Origin: Winogradskyella ludwigii
GTDB taxonomy: Bacteria; Bacteroidota; Bacteroidia; Flavobacteriales; Flavobacteriaceae
Reading direction: 5' to 3'
DNA length: 64,000 nt
Assembly: GCF_013403985.1 (NCBI RefSeq)
Contig: NZ_JABFDF010000004.1
Span: 124,001-188,000 of the forward strand
Shown here: piece by piece, positions 35,846 through 45,243 of the stretch
How the letters are laid out: the number at the start of each line of letters is the position of its first letter
Position numbering within the stretch: position 1 is the stretch's first letter
Notes under the pieces: generated by a model
Databases searched by the model: none
What the model was told of the DNA's origin: nothing
The model's input: only the letters and a program-made list of their open reading frames with translations
Position numbers and translations under genes: made by a program

Positions 35846-37243
35846 ATGAATTACAGAATAGAAAAAGACACAATGGGTGAGGTTAAAGTACCTGCCGACA
35901 AACTTTGGGGAGCGCAAACAGAACGCTCTCGTAATAATTTTAAAATTGGAGCTCCGGCATCAATGCCTTTAGAGATTGTTTATGGTTTTGCATACTTAAA
36001 AAAAGCAGCTGCTTACGCTAATTGTGATTTAGACGTTTTATCTAAAGAAAAACGTGATTTAATAGCTCAGGCCTGCGATGAAATTTTAGAAAAAAAATAC
36101 GATGACCAATTTCCTTTAGTGATTTGGCAAACAGGTTCTGGTACACAAAGTAACATGAACGTGAATGAGGTTGTTGCTAACAGAGCGCATCAAATTGCAG
36201 GTAAAGTTATTGGTGAAGGAGAAAAAACAATTCAACCCAATGATGATGTCAATAAATCTCAATCATCTAACGATACGTTTCCTACAGGAATGCATATTGC
36301 AGCTTACAAAAAAGTTGCAGAAACAACGATTCCGGGAGTCATTAAGTTACGTAATGCATTACATAAAAAAGCATTAGAATTTAAAGATGTTGTAAAAATT
36401 GGTCGTACACACTTAATGGATGCTACACCTTTAACCTTAGGACAAGAATTTTCTGGTTATGTATCTCAATTAGATCACGGCTTAAAAGCTTTACAAAATA
36501 CGTTAGCGCACTTAAGCGAATTAGCTTTAGGAGGAACAGCTGTTGGTACAGGAATGAACACACCTAAAGGTTACGATGTGCTTGTTGCTAAATACATCGC
36601 TGAATTCACTGAATTACCTTTTATAACTGCAGAAAATAAATTTGAAGCTTTAGCGGCTCACGATGCCATAGTTGAAACTCATGGTGCTTTAAAACAATTA
36701 GCGGTATCTTTAAATAAAATTGCTAATGATGTTAGAATGATGGCTTCTGGTCCTCGTTCTGGAATAGGTGAAATTATAATTCCTGCAAATGAGCCAGGAA
36801 GTTCAATTATGCCTGGAAAAGTAAATCCTACGCAATGTGAAGCACTGACTATGGTTTGTGCACAAGTAATGGGTAACGATGTTGCTATTTCTGTTGGTGG
36901 TACTCAAGGTCACTATGAGCTTAATGTATTTAAGCCAATGATGGCTGCAAACATTTTACAGTCAGCACAATTAATTGGTGATGCTTGTGTTAGTTTTGAA
37001 GAGCACTGTGTCATTGGAATAGAACCTAATCACCAAGTCATTAAAGAGTTATTAAACAACTCATTAATGTTAGTAACGGCTTTAAACACTAAAATTGGTT
37101 ATTATAAAGCTGCTGAAATTGCAAATACGGCACATAAAAATGGAACCACTTTAAAAGAAGAAGCTGTAAACTTAGGTTATGTTTCTGCAGAGGATTATGA
37201 CGAATGGGTAAAACCAGAAAATATGGTTGGAAACTTAAAATAA
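35846..37243 (+). CDS. fumC: Class II fumarate hydratase
   Basis: The 465-residue protein has the full class II fumarase layout. [14 protein letters not shown] binds substrate, [18 protein letters not shown] and [17 protein letters not shown] carry active-site residues, and the superfamily signature [15 protein letters not shown] includes the flexible catalytic serine loop. It interconverts fumarate and malate in the citric acid cycle as a cytosolic tetramer and needs no iron-sulfur cluster. It is monocistronic, with its own -7 box and terminator. Confidence 0.98.
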   Translation: MNYRIEKDTMGEVKVPADKLWGAQTERSRNNFKIGAPASMPLEIVYGFAYLKKAAAYANCDLDVLSKEKRDLIAQACDEILEKKYDDQFPLVIWQTGSGTQSNMNVNEVVANRAHQIAGKVIGEGEKTIQPNDDVNKSQSSNDTFPTGMHIAAYKKVAETTIPGVIKLRNALHKKALEFKDVVKIGRTHLMDATPLTLGQEFSGYVSQLDHGLKALQNTLAHLSELALGGTAVGTGMNTPKGYDVLVAKYIAEFTELPFITAENKFEALAAHDAIVETHGALKQLAVSLNKIANDVRMMASGPRSGIGEIIIPANEPGSSIMPGKVNPTQCEALTMVCAQVMGNDVAISVGGTQGHYELNVFKPMMAANILQSAQLIGDACVSFEEHCVIGIEPNHQVIKELLNNSLMLVTALNTKIGYYKAAEIANTAHKNGTTLKEEAVNLGYVSAEDYDEWVKPENMVGNLK

Positions 37244-37257
37244 CGCTGAAATGACTA

Positions 37258-37292
37258 AAAAATCGACGAAATACATGTTTTGTCGATTTTTT
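37258..37292 (+). terminator. Intrinsic terminator after fumC
   Basis: AAAATCGACGAAA pairs with TTTTGTCGATTTT over 13 positions (one G-U pair) around a 6-base loop, followed by further T residues. Confidence 0.85.
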
Positions 37293-37320
37293 AGTATATT
37301 AGCATATAAATCAAAACATT

Positions 37321-38736
37321 ATGAAAAAAAAACTACTCGCATTTTTAATTATTGTTGCAATTAGCAATTTAAACTACGCTCAAGATTGGGTATTAAATAA
37401 CATAGATCCAAACACTGGTGAAGAGCCTTACGAAATCGATTCTGGTGATATTGACGGAGATGGTGATATAGATATCGTAATGGCAACTTATGATTCTACA
37501 GCCCCTTTTATTAAATGTTACCTTAATGATGGTAGTGGAAACTTCCCTATAGAAATAATAGTCTCTACAACTATGGAAAATGTAGATGGTTTAATTCTTG
37601 CTGATGTTAATGAAGATGGAGCCTTTGATATTATTGCAACAGCATCTACACAAAGTAAGTTAGTATATTATTTAAGTGCAACAAGTATGGATGCCTCTTA
37701 TATGTATACAGAAACGATAATTGATGGTGCTATTGCAGGACCAGGACAAGTTGTTTCTGGAGACATCAATAATGACGGCCATGTAGATTTAGTTGTAGCA
37801 GCTTACGATAACAATAGAACACAATGGTATTCTGGTGATGGTTCTGGTAATTTCGTTGCACAACCTGATGTAGAGAACACTATTCTTAACGGTCCTTATT
37901 ATGTTGATATTGCGGATTTTGATGCGGATGGAGATCTAGATGTATTAGTTGGATATTATAATGACGGAGCCATAGAGATCTACTATAACCAATATGATGG
38001 TAGTGATCCAGATCCTGCTACTACTGTATCATGGATTAAAGATACACAGACTGTTGATAGCGGCGCTAATTTAATATTAGCTATTGCCTTTGCTGATGTA
38101 AATAATGATGGTACAATGGATGTAGTTAAATTAGACTACAGCTCTGGAGACGTAGAATGGTTCAATAAAGTAAAAAACGGTACCTCTACGGCTAATACAA
38201 TTTCAGATGCTAGTATTATCGATCATCCTGGAGCAATGCTCATTACTGATATTGATGAAGATGGTTTAAACGATTTTATCTTAACTGATTTTGGAGCTGC
38301 AGATAATGCGATTATTTGGTTCAAAGGTGCGGCAAATGCATCTCCAAGCACTACAGCGCAATTAATAATTGAAAATAATTATCAAATGCAAGATATTACT
38401 GCTGCAGATTTTGATGGAGATTCAGATATTGATATCGCTATTGTAGGTAATTCTAGTGATACCGTAGATTGGATAGACAACAGACTTAATGTATTAAGCA
38501 TTACCAATACTGAGTTAACAACTTTAAGCATATATCCAAACCCAGCTTCAGATGTTTTACGTATAGAAGGTTATAATTTAGCCTCAATTAACGTTGCTGT
38601 ATATGATGCTATTGGTAAAAGCATCATAAAACAAACCTTAACTAATGGTGAGACTCTAGATGTTTCAGAATTAGCAACTGGTATTTATACTATTAAAATA
38701 AATAATGAAGTGACTTCCAAATTCATAAAAGAATAA
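37321..38736 (+). CDS. Secreted FG-GAP/VCBS repeat protein with T9SS type A sorting domain
   Basis: This 471-residue protein has a signal peptide (MKKKLLAFLIIVAISNLNYAQ, cut after about residue 20). Around six FG-GAP-like repeats follow, each with a calcium-type acidic loop such as DGDGDIDIV, NNDGHVDLV, DADGDLDVL, DEDGLNDFI and DGDSDIDIA, predicting a beta-propeller. The C-terminus (LSIYPNPASDVLRI to GIYTIKINNEVTSKFIKE) is a type A sorting domain, so the protein is exported by the type IX system and attached to the surface or released. Its ligand is unknown. It stands alone between two terminators. Confidence 0.92.
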   Translation: MKKKLLAFLIIVAISNLNYAQDWVLNNIDPNTGEEPYEIDSGDIDGDGDIDIVMATYDSTAPFIKCYLNDGSGNFPIEIIVSTTMENVDGLILADVNEDGAFDIIATASTQSKLVYYLSATSMDASYMYTETIIDGAIAGPGQVVSGDINNDGHVDLVVAAYDNNRTQWYSGDGSGNFVAQPDVENTILNGPYYVDIADFDADGDLDVLVGYYNDGAIEIYYNQYDGSDPDPATTVSWIKDTQTVDSGANLILAIAFADVNNDGTMDVVKLDYSSGDVEWFNKVKNGTSTANTISDASIIDHPGAMLITDIDEDGLNDFILTDFGAADNAIIWFKGAANASPSTTAQLIIENNYQMQDITAADFDGDSDIDIAIVGNSSDTVDWIDNRLNVLSITNTELTTLSIYPNPASDVLRIEGYNLASINVAVYDAIGKSIIKQTLTNGETLDVSELATGIYTIKINNEVTSKFIKE

Positions 38737-38760
38737 AATTTCACACTACAAAATATATAA

Positions 38761-38794
38761 AAACGCTAGTAAATTGTTACTAGCGTTTTTTTTT
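38761..38794 (+). terminator. Intrinsic terminator after the T9SS cargo gene
   Basis: AAACGCTAGTAA pairs perfectly with TTACTAGCGTTT around an ATTG loop, followed by a T run. Confidence 0.9.
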
Positions 38795-38834
38795 GTTCAA
38801 AAAAATAGCAATCTTTACAAAAACAACAACCAAT

Positions 38835-40070
38835 ATGTCTCTACTAATTACCAATATTAAACAGCTCATTCAAGTGCATGATTACAATACCACTATTATT
38901 AAAGGTAGTGATATGAAAAAATTACCAATTATAGAAAATGCTTACCTCTATATAGAGAATGACACTATAATTGAATTTGGAGATATGAATGACTGCGAGG
39001 GCTTTGATGCAGAAACCATAATTGATGCAACTGGTAAATTAGTTTTACCTTCTTGGTGTGATTCTCATACTCATATTGTATATGCAGGTGATCGAACTTC
39101 TGAATTTGTAGACAGAATAAATGGCCTTTCTTATGCTGAAATTGCCAACAAAGGTGGTGGTATTTTAAATTCCGCTAAAACACTTCAAGAGACCTCGGAA
39201 GAGGAACTATTTGAACAATCCATAAAACGACTGAACCAACTTATAGCCATGGGAACTGGTGCTGTAGAAATAAAAACAGGCTATGGGTTAACCGTTGAAG
39301 CAGAATTAAAAATGCTTCGTGTTATAAAACGTATGAAACAGGAAAGTTTAGCGATAATCATTCCAACATTATTAGCCGCTCATGCTATTCCTGAAGAATT
39401 CAAAACAAAAAAGGAAGACTATATAAACTATATCACAGAAGAATTGATTCCTAAAGCGGCAGCGTTACACATCACAAATTATATTGATGTGTTTTGTGAA
39501 GAAGGTTATTTTGACATAAAAGATACTGAAGCGATATTAGAAGCTGGAGAAAAATTTAATTTACGACCAAAAATTCATGTTAACCAATTTAATATTCTAG
39601 GCGGTATTGCACTTGGCGTAAAACACAATGCTTTATCTGTAGATCATTTAGAAGAACTAAATGACGATGACATTGAAGCATTAAAAGGAAGTGACACCAT
39701 TGCTGTTGCTTTGCCAGGTTGCTCTTATTTTTTAAGTATTCCATATACACAAGCTCGTAAAATTATTGATGCAGGTTTACCTTTAGCAATCGCTACAGAT
39801 TATAATCCTGGATCTTCACCTAGTGGAAATATGAATTTTGTAGTTAGCGCTGCTTGCGTAAAATTAAGGTTAACTCCAGAAGAAGCTATAAACGCAGCTA
39901 CTGTAAATGGTGCTTATGCCATGGGAATTAGTAATATGTATGGAAGTATTACTCGAGGAAAAAAAGCAAATCTCATTATAACCAAACCAATGGATCATTA
40001 TAGTGAAATTCCATACGCCTTTGCTCATAACCCTGTTGAGCAAGTTATTATAAACGGCCGATTATTATAA
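38835..40070 (+). CDS. hutI: Imidazolonepropionase
   Basis: I start at ATG 38835 (MSLLITNIKQL, 411 residues, the family's usual length); an in-frame TTG at 38793 lies inside the previous gene's terminator. Amidohydrolase metal and active-site motifs are clear: SHTHIVYAGDRTSEF (residues about 77-91), LAAHAIPEEF, HVNQFN, VDHLEEL and ATDYNPGSSP. It opens the ring of imidazolone-5-propionate to N-formimino-glutamate, the third step of histidine degradation. hutG lies 1.1 kb downstream beyond a convergent unknown gene; hutH and hutU are not in the window. Confidence 0.96.
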   Translation: MSLLITNIKQLIQVHDYNTTIIKGSDMKKLPIIENAYLYIENDTIIEFGDMNDCEGFDAETIIDATGKLVLPSWCDSHTHIVYAGDRTSEFVDRINGLSYAEIANKGGGILNSAKTLQETSEEELFEQSIKRLNQLIAMGTGAVEIKTGYGLTVEAELKMLRVIKRMKQESLAIIIPTLLAAHAIPEEFKTKKEDYINYITEELIPKAAALHITNYIDVFCEEGYFDIKDTEAILEAGEKFNLRPKIHVNQFNILGGIALGVKHNALSVDHLEELNDDDIEALKGSDTIAVALPGCSYFLSIPYTQARKIIDAGLPLAIATDYNPGSSPSGNMNFVVSAACVKLRLTPEEAINAATVNGAYAMGISNMYGSITRGKKANLIITKPMDHYSEIPYAFAHNPVEQVIINGRLL

Positions 40071-40072
40071 AC

Positions 40073-40106
40073 AAGAAAATCCAGAAGCGAACTTCTGGAT
40101 TTTCTT
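40073..40106. terminator. Bidirectional intrinsic terminator
   Basis: A perfect 15-bp stem (AAGAAAATCCAGAAG with CTTCTGGATTTTCTT) around CGAA separates convergent hutI and the coiled-coil protein gene. Confidence 0.9.
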
Positions 40107-40129
40107 TATAAATTAACGTATTAATTTTC

Positions 40130-41017
40130 TTATTTCAATTCAAACTCTGAAGAAGAGATTAATGCTTTATCATTAAAAACATTAATTTTATAACGTCCTT
40201 TTTCAAAATTAGAATCTTCCAATTCATTAATATATTCACAGATATTTAAGTTTCTATTCTCGTAATTAAATCTACTAATTAAACTGTAGTTTAAGACTTG
40301 ATCATCAAATGCAATTTGTGCATTAGCGCCTAAGACATTATTTTTAGGATCGATTACTTGAACATATAATTCTTTATCACCACCTTCAGCAAGCATATTT
40401 TTAGCAACTGTAAAGCATACTTTAATTTTATCACTTCGTTTTGCACGTTCTGTTGGTATTTGCTTACCACTACTTCTTTCTATTACACCCATACCTAATA
40501 ATCCAACAGTCTGCAATGCTGCTGCATCTTTAACAACTGTAGTTAGTTGTGTATTTTGTACAAGAAGTGAATCTGTAAACATGGTACGTTCAGCCAACTG
40601 AATTTGTGTACTATCTAAAGATGTTGCCAAATATTGATTTTCCCCTTTAAGACGATCATTTTCTGTTAACAGCACATCCATTTCCTCTTGCATAGCCATA
40701 TATTTCTTTTTATAACTCCACAAATTACCAACGCTATTCTGAGAAACTTTTAAAGAATCCATTAAACCTTGGATACGCGCTCTCGCCATTACTAAATCTT
40801 GATTCTTAACGTCACTTTCTGCTATAGCTTCATCATAATCTTTGGCCATATTATTAAGATCAGACATGACTTGTTGCTTTTCACTCATCAAAGTTTTTTC
40901 ATTCTCTTGCTTTTCGCTATAAAGCTTAGAAGTGTAGAACGCTGTTCCTAAAAATAATACGACTAGTATGCCTAAGCCTACTTTTAATCCTGTGTTTGAG
41001 TTTTGTGAACCTTCCAT
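40130..41017 (-). CDS. Membrane-anchored coiled-coil protein of unknown function
   Basis: The 295-residue protein has one N-terminal transmembrane helix (LKVGLGILVVLFLGTAFYTSKLY, residues 11-33). A long heptad-rich coiled coil runs from about residue 35 to 165. A C-terminal beta-rich domain (DKIKVCFTVAKNMLAEGG, ELYVQVIDPKNNVLG, RYKINVFNDKALISSSEFEL) probably lies in the periplasm. I know no family name. It lies between hutI and hutG on the opposite strand, with its own terminator, so a link to histidine catabolism is not implied. Confidence 0.72.
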   Translation of the reverse strand: MEGSQNSNTGLKVGLGILVVLFLGTAFYTSKLYSEKQENEKTLMSEKQQVMSDLNNMAKDYDEAIAESDVKNQDLVMARARIQGLMDSLKVSQNSVGNLWSYKKKYMAMQEEMDVLLTENDRLKGENQYLATSLDSTQIQLAERTMFTDSLLVQNTQLTTVVKDAAALQTVGLLGMGVIERSSGKQIPTERAKRSDKIKVCFTVAKNMLAEGGDKELYVQVIDPKNNVLGANAQIAFDDQVLNYSLISRFNYENRNLNICEYINELEDSNFEKGRYKINVFNDKALISSSEFELK

Positions 41018-41127
41018 AAATGTTTAATATTTAGTATTGTTAATTCTAGTTTATTAATGCCTATTTGAGGTCAAAGTAATTAAATAAAACTGTACTTTTA
41101 AATTTATTATTGTAATTATTTATCCAA

Positions 41128-42150
41128 ATGGAGCATCTTATTTTATTTACAGAAAAAGAAAAACAACATCTTCTAAAGAAACGAAAAGGTGAAACTAAAT
41201 TTGGTGAGCATATTCAGTTATTGCCCAACCTCATTAACATATACGATGATATTGTTAATTTAGACGTTGATTATGTAATTATAGGTGTTAATGAAGACAT
41301 TGGAGTTACTGCAAACTACGGAAACACAGGTACAAACAAGGCTTGGGATGCCACTCTAAAAGTTTTGTTAAATATACAAAGCAACAATTTAACACCTGCT
41401 AAACGTGTTTTAGTTTTAGGTCATTTAGAGTATGAAAAGCAACGTAATACCATAAAGAACTTCGATTTATCAAAAAATAAACAAATTTCTAAAGTTAGAG
41501 AAATCGTAGGTACAATTGATAAAGATGTTACGCACTTAGTTTCTTTAATTGTAAAAGCAGGTAAAATCCCGATAATTATTGGAGGTGGACATAATAATGC
41601 CTACGGAAATATTAAAGGTTGTGCTTTAGCAAATAACGAAAGAATTAACGTAGTAAACTTCGATGCACATTCTGATTTTAGAAGAGAAGAAGGCAGACAT
41701 AGCGGAAATGGTTTTAGTTACGCTTATGCTGAAGGTTTTTTAAAGTATTATTTTATCTTCGGTTTACATGAAAATTATACATCTGAAGCGTTATTTCAAA
41801 AGATTAAAAAAGTAAAATCTATTAAGTTTAATACTTACGAAGCTATTGAAGTTAGAAATGAACTTGTTTTTAAATCTGAAATGAAAATAGCCTTAGACCA
41901 TGTTTCTAATAGACACTTTGGAATTGAAATAGATTGCGATGCTATTAAAAATATACCAAGTAGCGCTAAGACACCTAGTGGTTTTAGTGTAAAAAAAGCT
42001 AGACAATTTGTAAATTACTTTGGTAAGCATCCCAATGCTTCATACCTTCACATTTGTGAAGCTGCACCAACCAAAGGAACTGAAACTAAAATAGGAAAAC
42101 TAATCACGTATTTAATTACAGATTTTATGAGATCAAATATGAATAAATAA
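41128..42150 (+). CDS. hutG: Formimidoylglutamase (arginase/ureohydrolase family)
   Basis: The 340-residue protein carries the two-metal ureohydrolase motifs: IIGGGHNNAYGN (histidine ligand, residues about 151-162), VNFDAHSDFR (aspartate and histidine ligands), and GIEIDCDAIKNIPSSAKTP near residue 270. In flavobacteria this divergent member accompanies hutI, and the reaction is hydrolysis of N-formimidoylglutamate to glutamate and formamide. The usual SxDxDxxDP is changed to EIDCDAI, so assignment rests partly on the neighbouring hutI. Confidence 0.85.
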   Translation: MEHLILFTEKEKQHLLKKRKGETKFGEHIQLLPNLINIYDDIVNLDVDYVIIGVNEDIGVTANYGNTGTNKAWDATLKVLLNIQSNNLTPAKRVLVLGHLEYEKQRNTIKNFDLSKNKQISKVREIVGTIDKDVTHLVSLIVKAGKIPIIIGGGHNNAYGNIKGCALANNERINVVNFDAHSDFRREEGRHSGNGFSYAYAEGFLKYYFIFGLHENYTSEALFQKIKKVKSIKFNTYEAIEVRNELVFKSEMKIALDHVSNRHFGIEIDCDAIKNIPSSAKTPSGFSVKKARQFVNYFGKHPNASYLHICEAAPTKGTETKIGKLITYLITDFMRSNMNK

Positions 42151-42172
42151 TCCGTTATTTATTCTAAACAAC

Positions 42173-42206
42173 AAAAAAACCCTTATCAAATTGAAAAGGG
42201 TTTTAA
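42173..42206. terminator. Intrinsic terminator between hutG and the channel-like gene
   Basis: AAAACCCTT (42176-42184) pairs with AAGGGTTTT (42196-42204), with A and T runs outside, placed between convergent genes. Confidence 0.8.
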
Positions 42207-42264
42207 ATACATCAAGTACATGCAGTATCAAACTTTATTTAACCATAAATCTATAACCCTAACA

Positions 42265-43077
42265 TTATAGCTGATCCTGCATTTGTACTTGATTTTCTAC
42301 GATATCTTTAATAGGAACAATAAGTTTTCCTTTTGAATTTTTTAGTATCACTGAAATACTTTGTACAGCTTCTACTGTATATATTTCATCATTAAAAACA
42401 ATCTTTTGTCCTACTTCATAAATCTTACGAGCATAGAATGTATTCAATAATTTACCTACTACTTCCCTTGCTCCTAACCCAAACGCGATAGCGAATGCAA
42501 GTAAAAAAGCAGCAATAATCATATTAATATTATTAGTAATGATCTCTGTATCTATCCCTGCTTGATTTAAAGCTGTAACAGAAATAAATGTTAGCAATAA
42601 GAAAAACACTACTTGGCTGATGGCTTTTCCACCAGACATATCCATGGATTCAAATAATGACTTTAAACCATTTTTTACAAAATTTGCAAAAAGCAAACCA
42701 AAAACAAATACTAATACAGCAGAAATTAACTTTGGTGCATAAGAAATTAAATCACTAATTTGATTTGATATGATCTCTAAGCCTAATGTCTCAGAAGCTA
42801 TCATTACTAAAAGAACATATAAAATGTATTTAATAAAGGTTGAAATAATTTTAATTGAATCGATTTTCAATTTTTTACCTTCTATTATTTCTATATCGTT
42901 TAGCTTAGCGTCTAGCTTATAAATTTTGGCTAAATTTAAAAGCTTTATAATTATTTTAACGATCACTTTGATAAGATATAACGCTACGATTATACCAATA
43001 AAACCAAACACAATTTTTAATAAAACTGGCCAAGATGATGACATAATATCTGTTATAAATTCTTTAGAATCTTCCAT
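42265..43077 (-). CDS. Mechanosensitive ion channel-like membrane protein
   Basis: The 270-residue inner-membrane protein has about five hydrophobic helices, including the conserved-TM-helix repeats seen in MscS-related proteins (ISAVLVFVFGLLFANFVKNGLKSLFE, and AAFLLAFAIAFGLGAREVVGKLLNTFYARKIYEVGQKI). The latter resembles the pore helix and the start of the beta domain, which ends in KNSKGKLIVPIKDIVENQV. The large MscS C-terminal cage is missing. It could be a small channel or a stress-response accessory. The ECF sigma factor and its partner gene lie just upstream on the same strand. Confidence 0.78.
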   Translation of the reverse strand: MEDSKEFITDIMSSSWPVLLKIVFGFIGIIVALYLIKVIVKIIIKLLNLAKIYKLDAKLNDIEIIEGKKLKIDSIKIISTFIKYILYVLLVMIASETLGLEIISNQISDLISYAPKLISAVLVFVFGLLFANFVKNGLKSLFESMDMSGGKAISQVVFFLLLTFISVTALNQAGIDTEIITNNINMIIAAFLLAFAIAFGLGAREVVGKLLNTFYARKIYEVGQKIVFNDEIYTVEAVQSISVILKNSKGKLIVPIKDIVENQVQMQDQL

Positions 43078-43116
43078 TTATAATAAGGTTTATTTTAGGG
43101 TTTTATAAATATTGGT

Positions 43117-43290
43117 TTACTTTTTTCTTTTACTACTTACACTTTCAATTATATAACTTAGATTATACGAAAACAGCTCAGCTAACTCCATAAATAACTT
43201 AGCCATAGCAATATCATGCATAACTCTGCTCTTCAGTTCCGCTGGAACTTCCTTTAAAGGCTGGTCTATTTGTTTAAATGGATTTTCCAT
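43117..43290 (-). CDS. Small conserved-type protein overlapping the ECF sigma gene
   Basis: This 57-codon frame starts with ATG at 43290 and ends TAA at 43117. It overlaps the last 17 bases of the sigma factor gene in another frame, a sign of translational coupling. The product begins MENPFKQIDQPLKEVPAELK, continues with a helical segment HDIAMAKLFMELAELFSYNL, and ends in a basic tail (SSKRKK). I remember similar short proteins after sigma factors in flavobacteria, but no function is known. An antagonist or partner of the sigma factor is one possibility. Confidence 0.7.
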   Translation of the reverse strand: MENPFKQIDQPLKEVPAELKSRVMHDIAMAKLFMELAELFSYNLSYIIESVSSKRKK

Positions 43291-43867
43291 CTTTCGTATA
43301 ATTTGTGTACTTAAGTACTAGTTTTTCTTTTGCTCTTTTTAATCGCATTTTAACTGCGCTTTCTCCTAATTCTAAAGCTTCAGCTAATTCTTTTATTGAT
43401 AAATTATCTTGGTATTTTAGTAATAAAATCATTTTCTCGTCTGGAGAAATCAACTCCATTACTTTCTTCAAGTGCTCTACTCTCATGTTTTCAAACTCTA
43501 CAGTAGAATCTATATCTTCTCCTATATTCTCTATATCAACAATCTCAGAACTTATAGATTTTTTTTCAAACTTCTTAGCCGTATTTCTGGTCACATAATT
43601 TACACAATGATTATACGTAAATGCATATAACCATGTGGAAAATTTAGATTTGCCTTTAAAACTCGCTAATTTGATAAATACTTTTAAAAATACATCTTGA
43701 GTTAAATCCTTAGCTTCATCCACTCCATTTGCAAAGCCATAACATTTGTTATAAACCATGCTTGAATATCTATCATACAAAACCTCGAACAACATAGTGT
43801 CGTTAGTTTTTACGATTGCTTCTACAAGCGCTTCATCGGTTAGGTTATGAATAGCGTCTTTTGTCAA
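43274..43867 (-). CDS. ECF-type RNA polymerase sigma-70 factor
   Basis: The 197-residue protein has sigma region 2 (FEVLYDRYSSMVYNKCYGFANGVDEAKDLTQDVFLKVFIKLASFKGKSKFSTWLYAFTYN, residues 26-85) and region 4 (LSIKELAEALELGESAVKMRLKRAKEKLV, residues about 157-185). It directs RNA polymerase to a specific promoter set, usually in envelope or stress responses. No classic membrane anti-sigma gene follows. Instead there is the 57-residue overlapping gene and a mechanosensitive channel-like gene on the same strand, which could be its targets or regulators. Confidence 0.93.
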   Translation of the reverse strand: MTKDAIHNLTDEALVEAIVKTNDTMLFEVLYDRYSSMVYNKCYGFANGVDEAKDLTQDVFLKVFIKLASFKGKSKFSTWLYAFTYNHCVNYVTRNTAKKFEKKSISSEIVDIENIGEDIDSTVEFENMRVEHLKKVMELISPDEKMILLLKYQDNLSIKELAEALELGESAVKMRLKRAKEKLVLKYTNYTKDGKSI

Positions 43868-43950
43868 GGTAATTTTTAAGCTTTATTAATTGGTTTTCAG
43901 TTTTAAGACACTAAACATTTGAATAGGTCACAATATTTATTAAAAAATAA

Positions 43951-44355
43951 TTATTTATTTAAATGATCTTCTATATCGCCTAAATGGTGTTGTAATGAGC
44001 GTGCAGATATTTGTATTTCCCAGATAAGAAATAATAAAGACACGATGAGTAAAACCAAGCCTAATCCAAAGGCCCAAACGGCAATAATATTAAAATTCAC
44101 ATAAATTAAAAACATGGTTACAACACAAAACAACAAACTACTAATACCAGAAATTTGCATGTACCTAGTTAATTTTACGCGCAATCTTAAATTCTTAATT
44201 TGCTTAAGAATAGAATTATCTTGACGCTCTAGATATTGATCTCTTAAATTCCGAATTATAGCAGCATAGGCTAAAAATCGGTTAGTATATGCCAACATAA
44301 TTAAAGATATCGCCGAAAACAGAAGTGCTGGTGTTGTTAGAGTTAATTCTTCCAT
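43951..44355 (-). CDS. DUF2721 membrane protein
   Basis: The 134-residue protein has three transmembrane helices (ALLFSAISLIMLAYTNRFLAYAAII, ISSLLFCVVTMFLIYVNF, IAVWAFGLGLVLLIVSLLFLIWEI). Between the first two is the conserved basic loop with RNLRDQY and LKQIKNLRLRVKLTRYMQ, the DUF2721 pattern. It is an inner-membrane protein of unknown function. It has its own -7 box at 44369 and ends 84 bases before the sigma factor start on the same strand. Confidence 0.85.
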   Translation of the reverse strand: MEELTLTTPALLFSAISLIMLAYTNRFLAYAAIIRNLRDQYLERQDNSILKQIKNLRLRVKLTRYMQISGISSLLFCVVTMFLIYVNFNIIAVWAFGLGLVLLIVSLLFLIWEIQISARSLQHHLGDIEDHLNK

Positions 44356-44368
44356 ATTAGAGTTTGTG

Positions 44369-44376
44369 CAAAATTA
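44369..44376 (-). promoter_or_regulatory. Putative -7 box for the DUF2721 gene
   Basis: On the minus strand this reads TAATTTTG, fitting TAnnTTTG, 14 bases before the ATG; the leader would be very short. Confidence 0.5.
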
Positions 44377-44652
44377 AAGAATTAAACGACTAGACATAAG
44401 AAAAGCGAACATTTTAAAGCGTTCAAGTCATATATTTTTAATCTAAATTTTATCCCTTCTTTTCATCATTTAAACACCATCTGAAAATCAGAACTTATCT
44501 TACCTTATTCCTATGAGGAGTTATTACAAGAATAATAACAAAAATAAATTTTAAAACAATTAGAAAATTATTAACTTTAGATAATTAAAACCCTAAACCT
44601 TACGTTATATTAGCAACAGCTTTACACATACAACTGATTGAAAAACCGCTGA

Positions 44653-45243
44653 ATGAACGATTACCTTCACAACACTATTCCTAATTTAAAGCCTTTTAAT
44701 TTTGAGCATCATCATGACGCGCTTTTAATAAATCAGCAATGGGTTTTGGTGAATGGTATTTCTAATAAAAAATCGGTTTACACGTTTAAAGCAGATAATG
44801 TTCTTGAAATATCTACCAAAGACAATGAAATTATAACGTCTTGGAACATTAATATTCAAAATACATTTACGATCGAAACCGAAGATGGTTCCATAACTGT
44901 AGAAGCTTATTTTAAAGATGATGATATCTTGGTACTCAATAACCAAGCAAAAGAAGAGTTTGCGCTTTATATTAATACTACAACGTACAAAGACGAACTA
45001 AATTCTATTGAAGACATCAATACCTTTTTAAGAGAAAAGTATAAAAAGAAAGTGAGTACTATTATCTATGATCACGAGTTCTATTACATAGAACAATCCA
45101 AACAATTTGGTCCTTTTAAAGTTGAAGAACTCGCCGAAAAAGTAAAATCTGGTGAGATTAGCGCCTATTGTTTTGTAAAAGATGTTAATGAATATGATTA
45201 CAGCAAACGTATGCGCATTGAAGATTTAATTAGGGAATTGTGA
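44653..45243 (+). CDS. Protein with C-terminal GYF_2/DUF4339-like domain
   Basis: The 196-residue soluble protein has an N-terminal beta-rich half (HHDALLINQQWVLVNG, SVYTFKADNVLEIS, NTFTIETEDGSITVEAYF). Its C-terminal segment, FYYIEQSKQFGPFKVEELAEKVKSGEISAYCFVKD, matches the usual start and GPF-x-x-x-EL core of GYF_2 domains (residues about 139-175). Those domains bind proline-rich peptides or occur in membrane-associated proteins. No signal peptide is seen and no partner is evident. The 297 bases upstream hold no gene. Confidence 0.65.
   Translation: MNDYLHNTIPNLKPFNFEHHHDALLINQQWVLVNGISNKKSVYTFKADNVLEISTKDNEIITSWNINIQNTFTIETEDGSITVEAYFKDDDILVLNNQAKEEFALYINTTTYKDELNSIEDINTFLREKYKKKVSTIIYDHEFYYIEQSKQFGPFKVEELAEKVKSGEISAYCFVKDVNEYDYSKRMRIEDLIREL

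Noticed and set aside
38793-38834. TTG start for hutI
   Set aside because: It lies within the T run of the preceding terminator; the ATG at 38835 gives the normal N-terminus.
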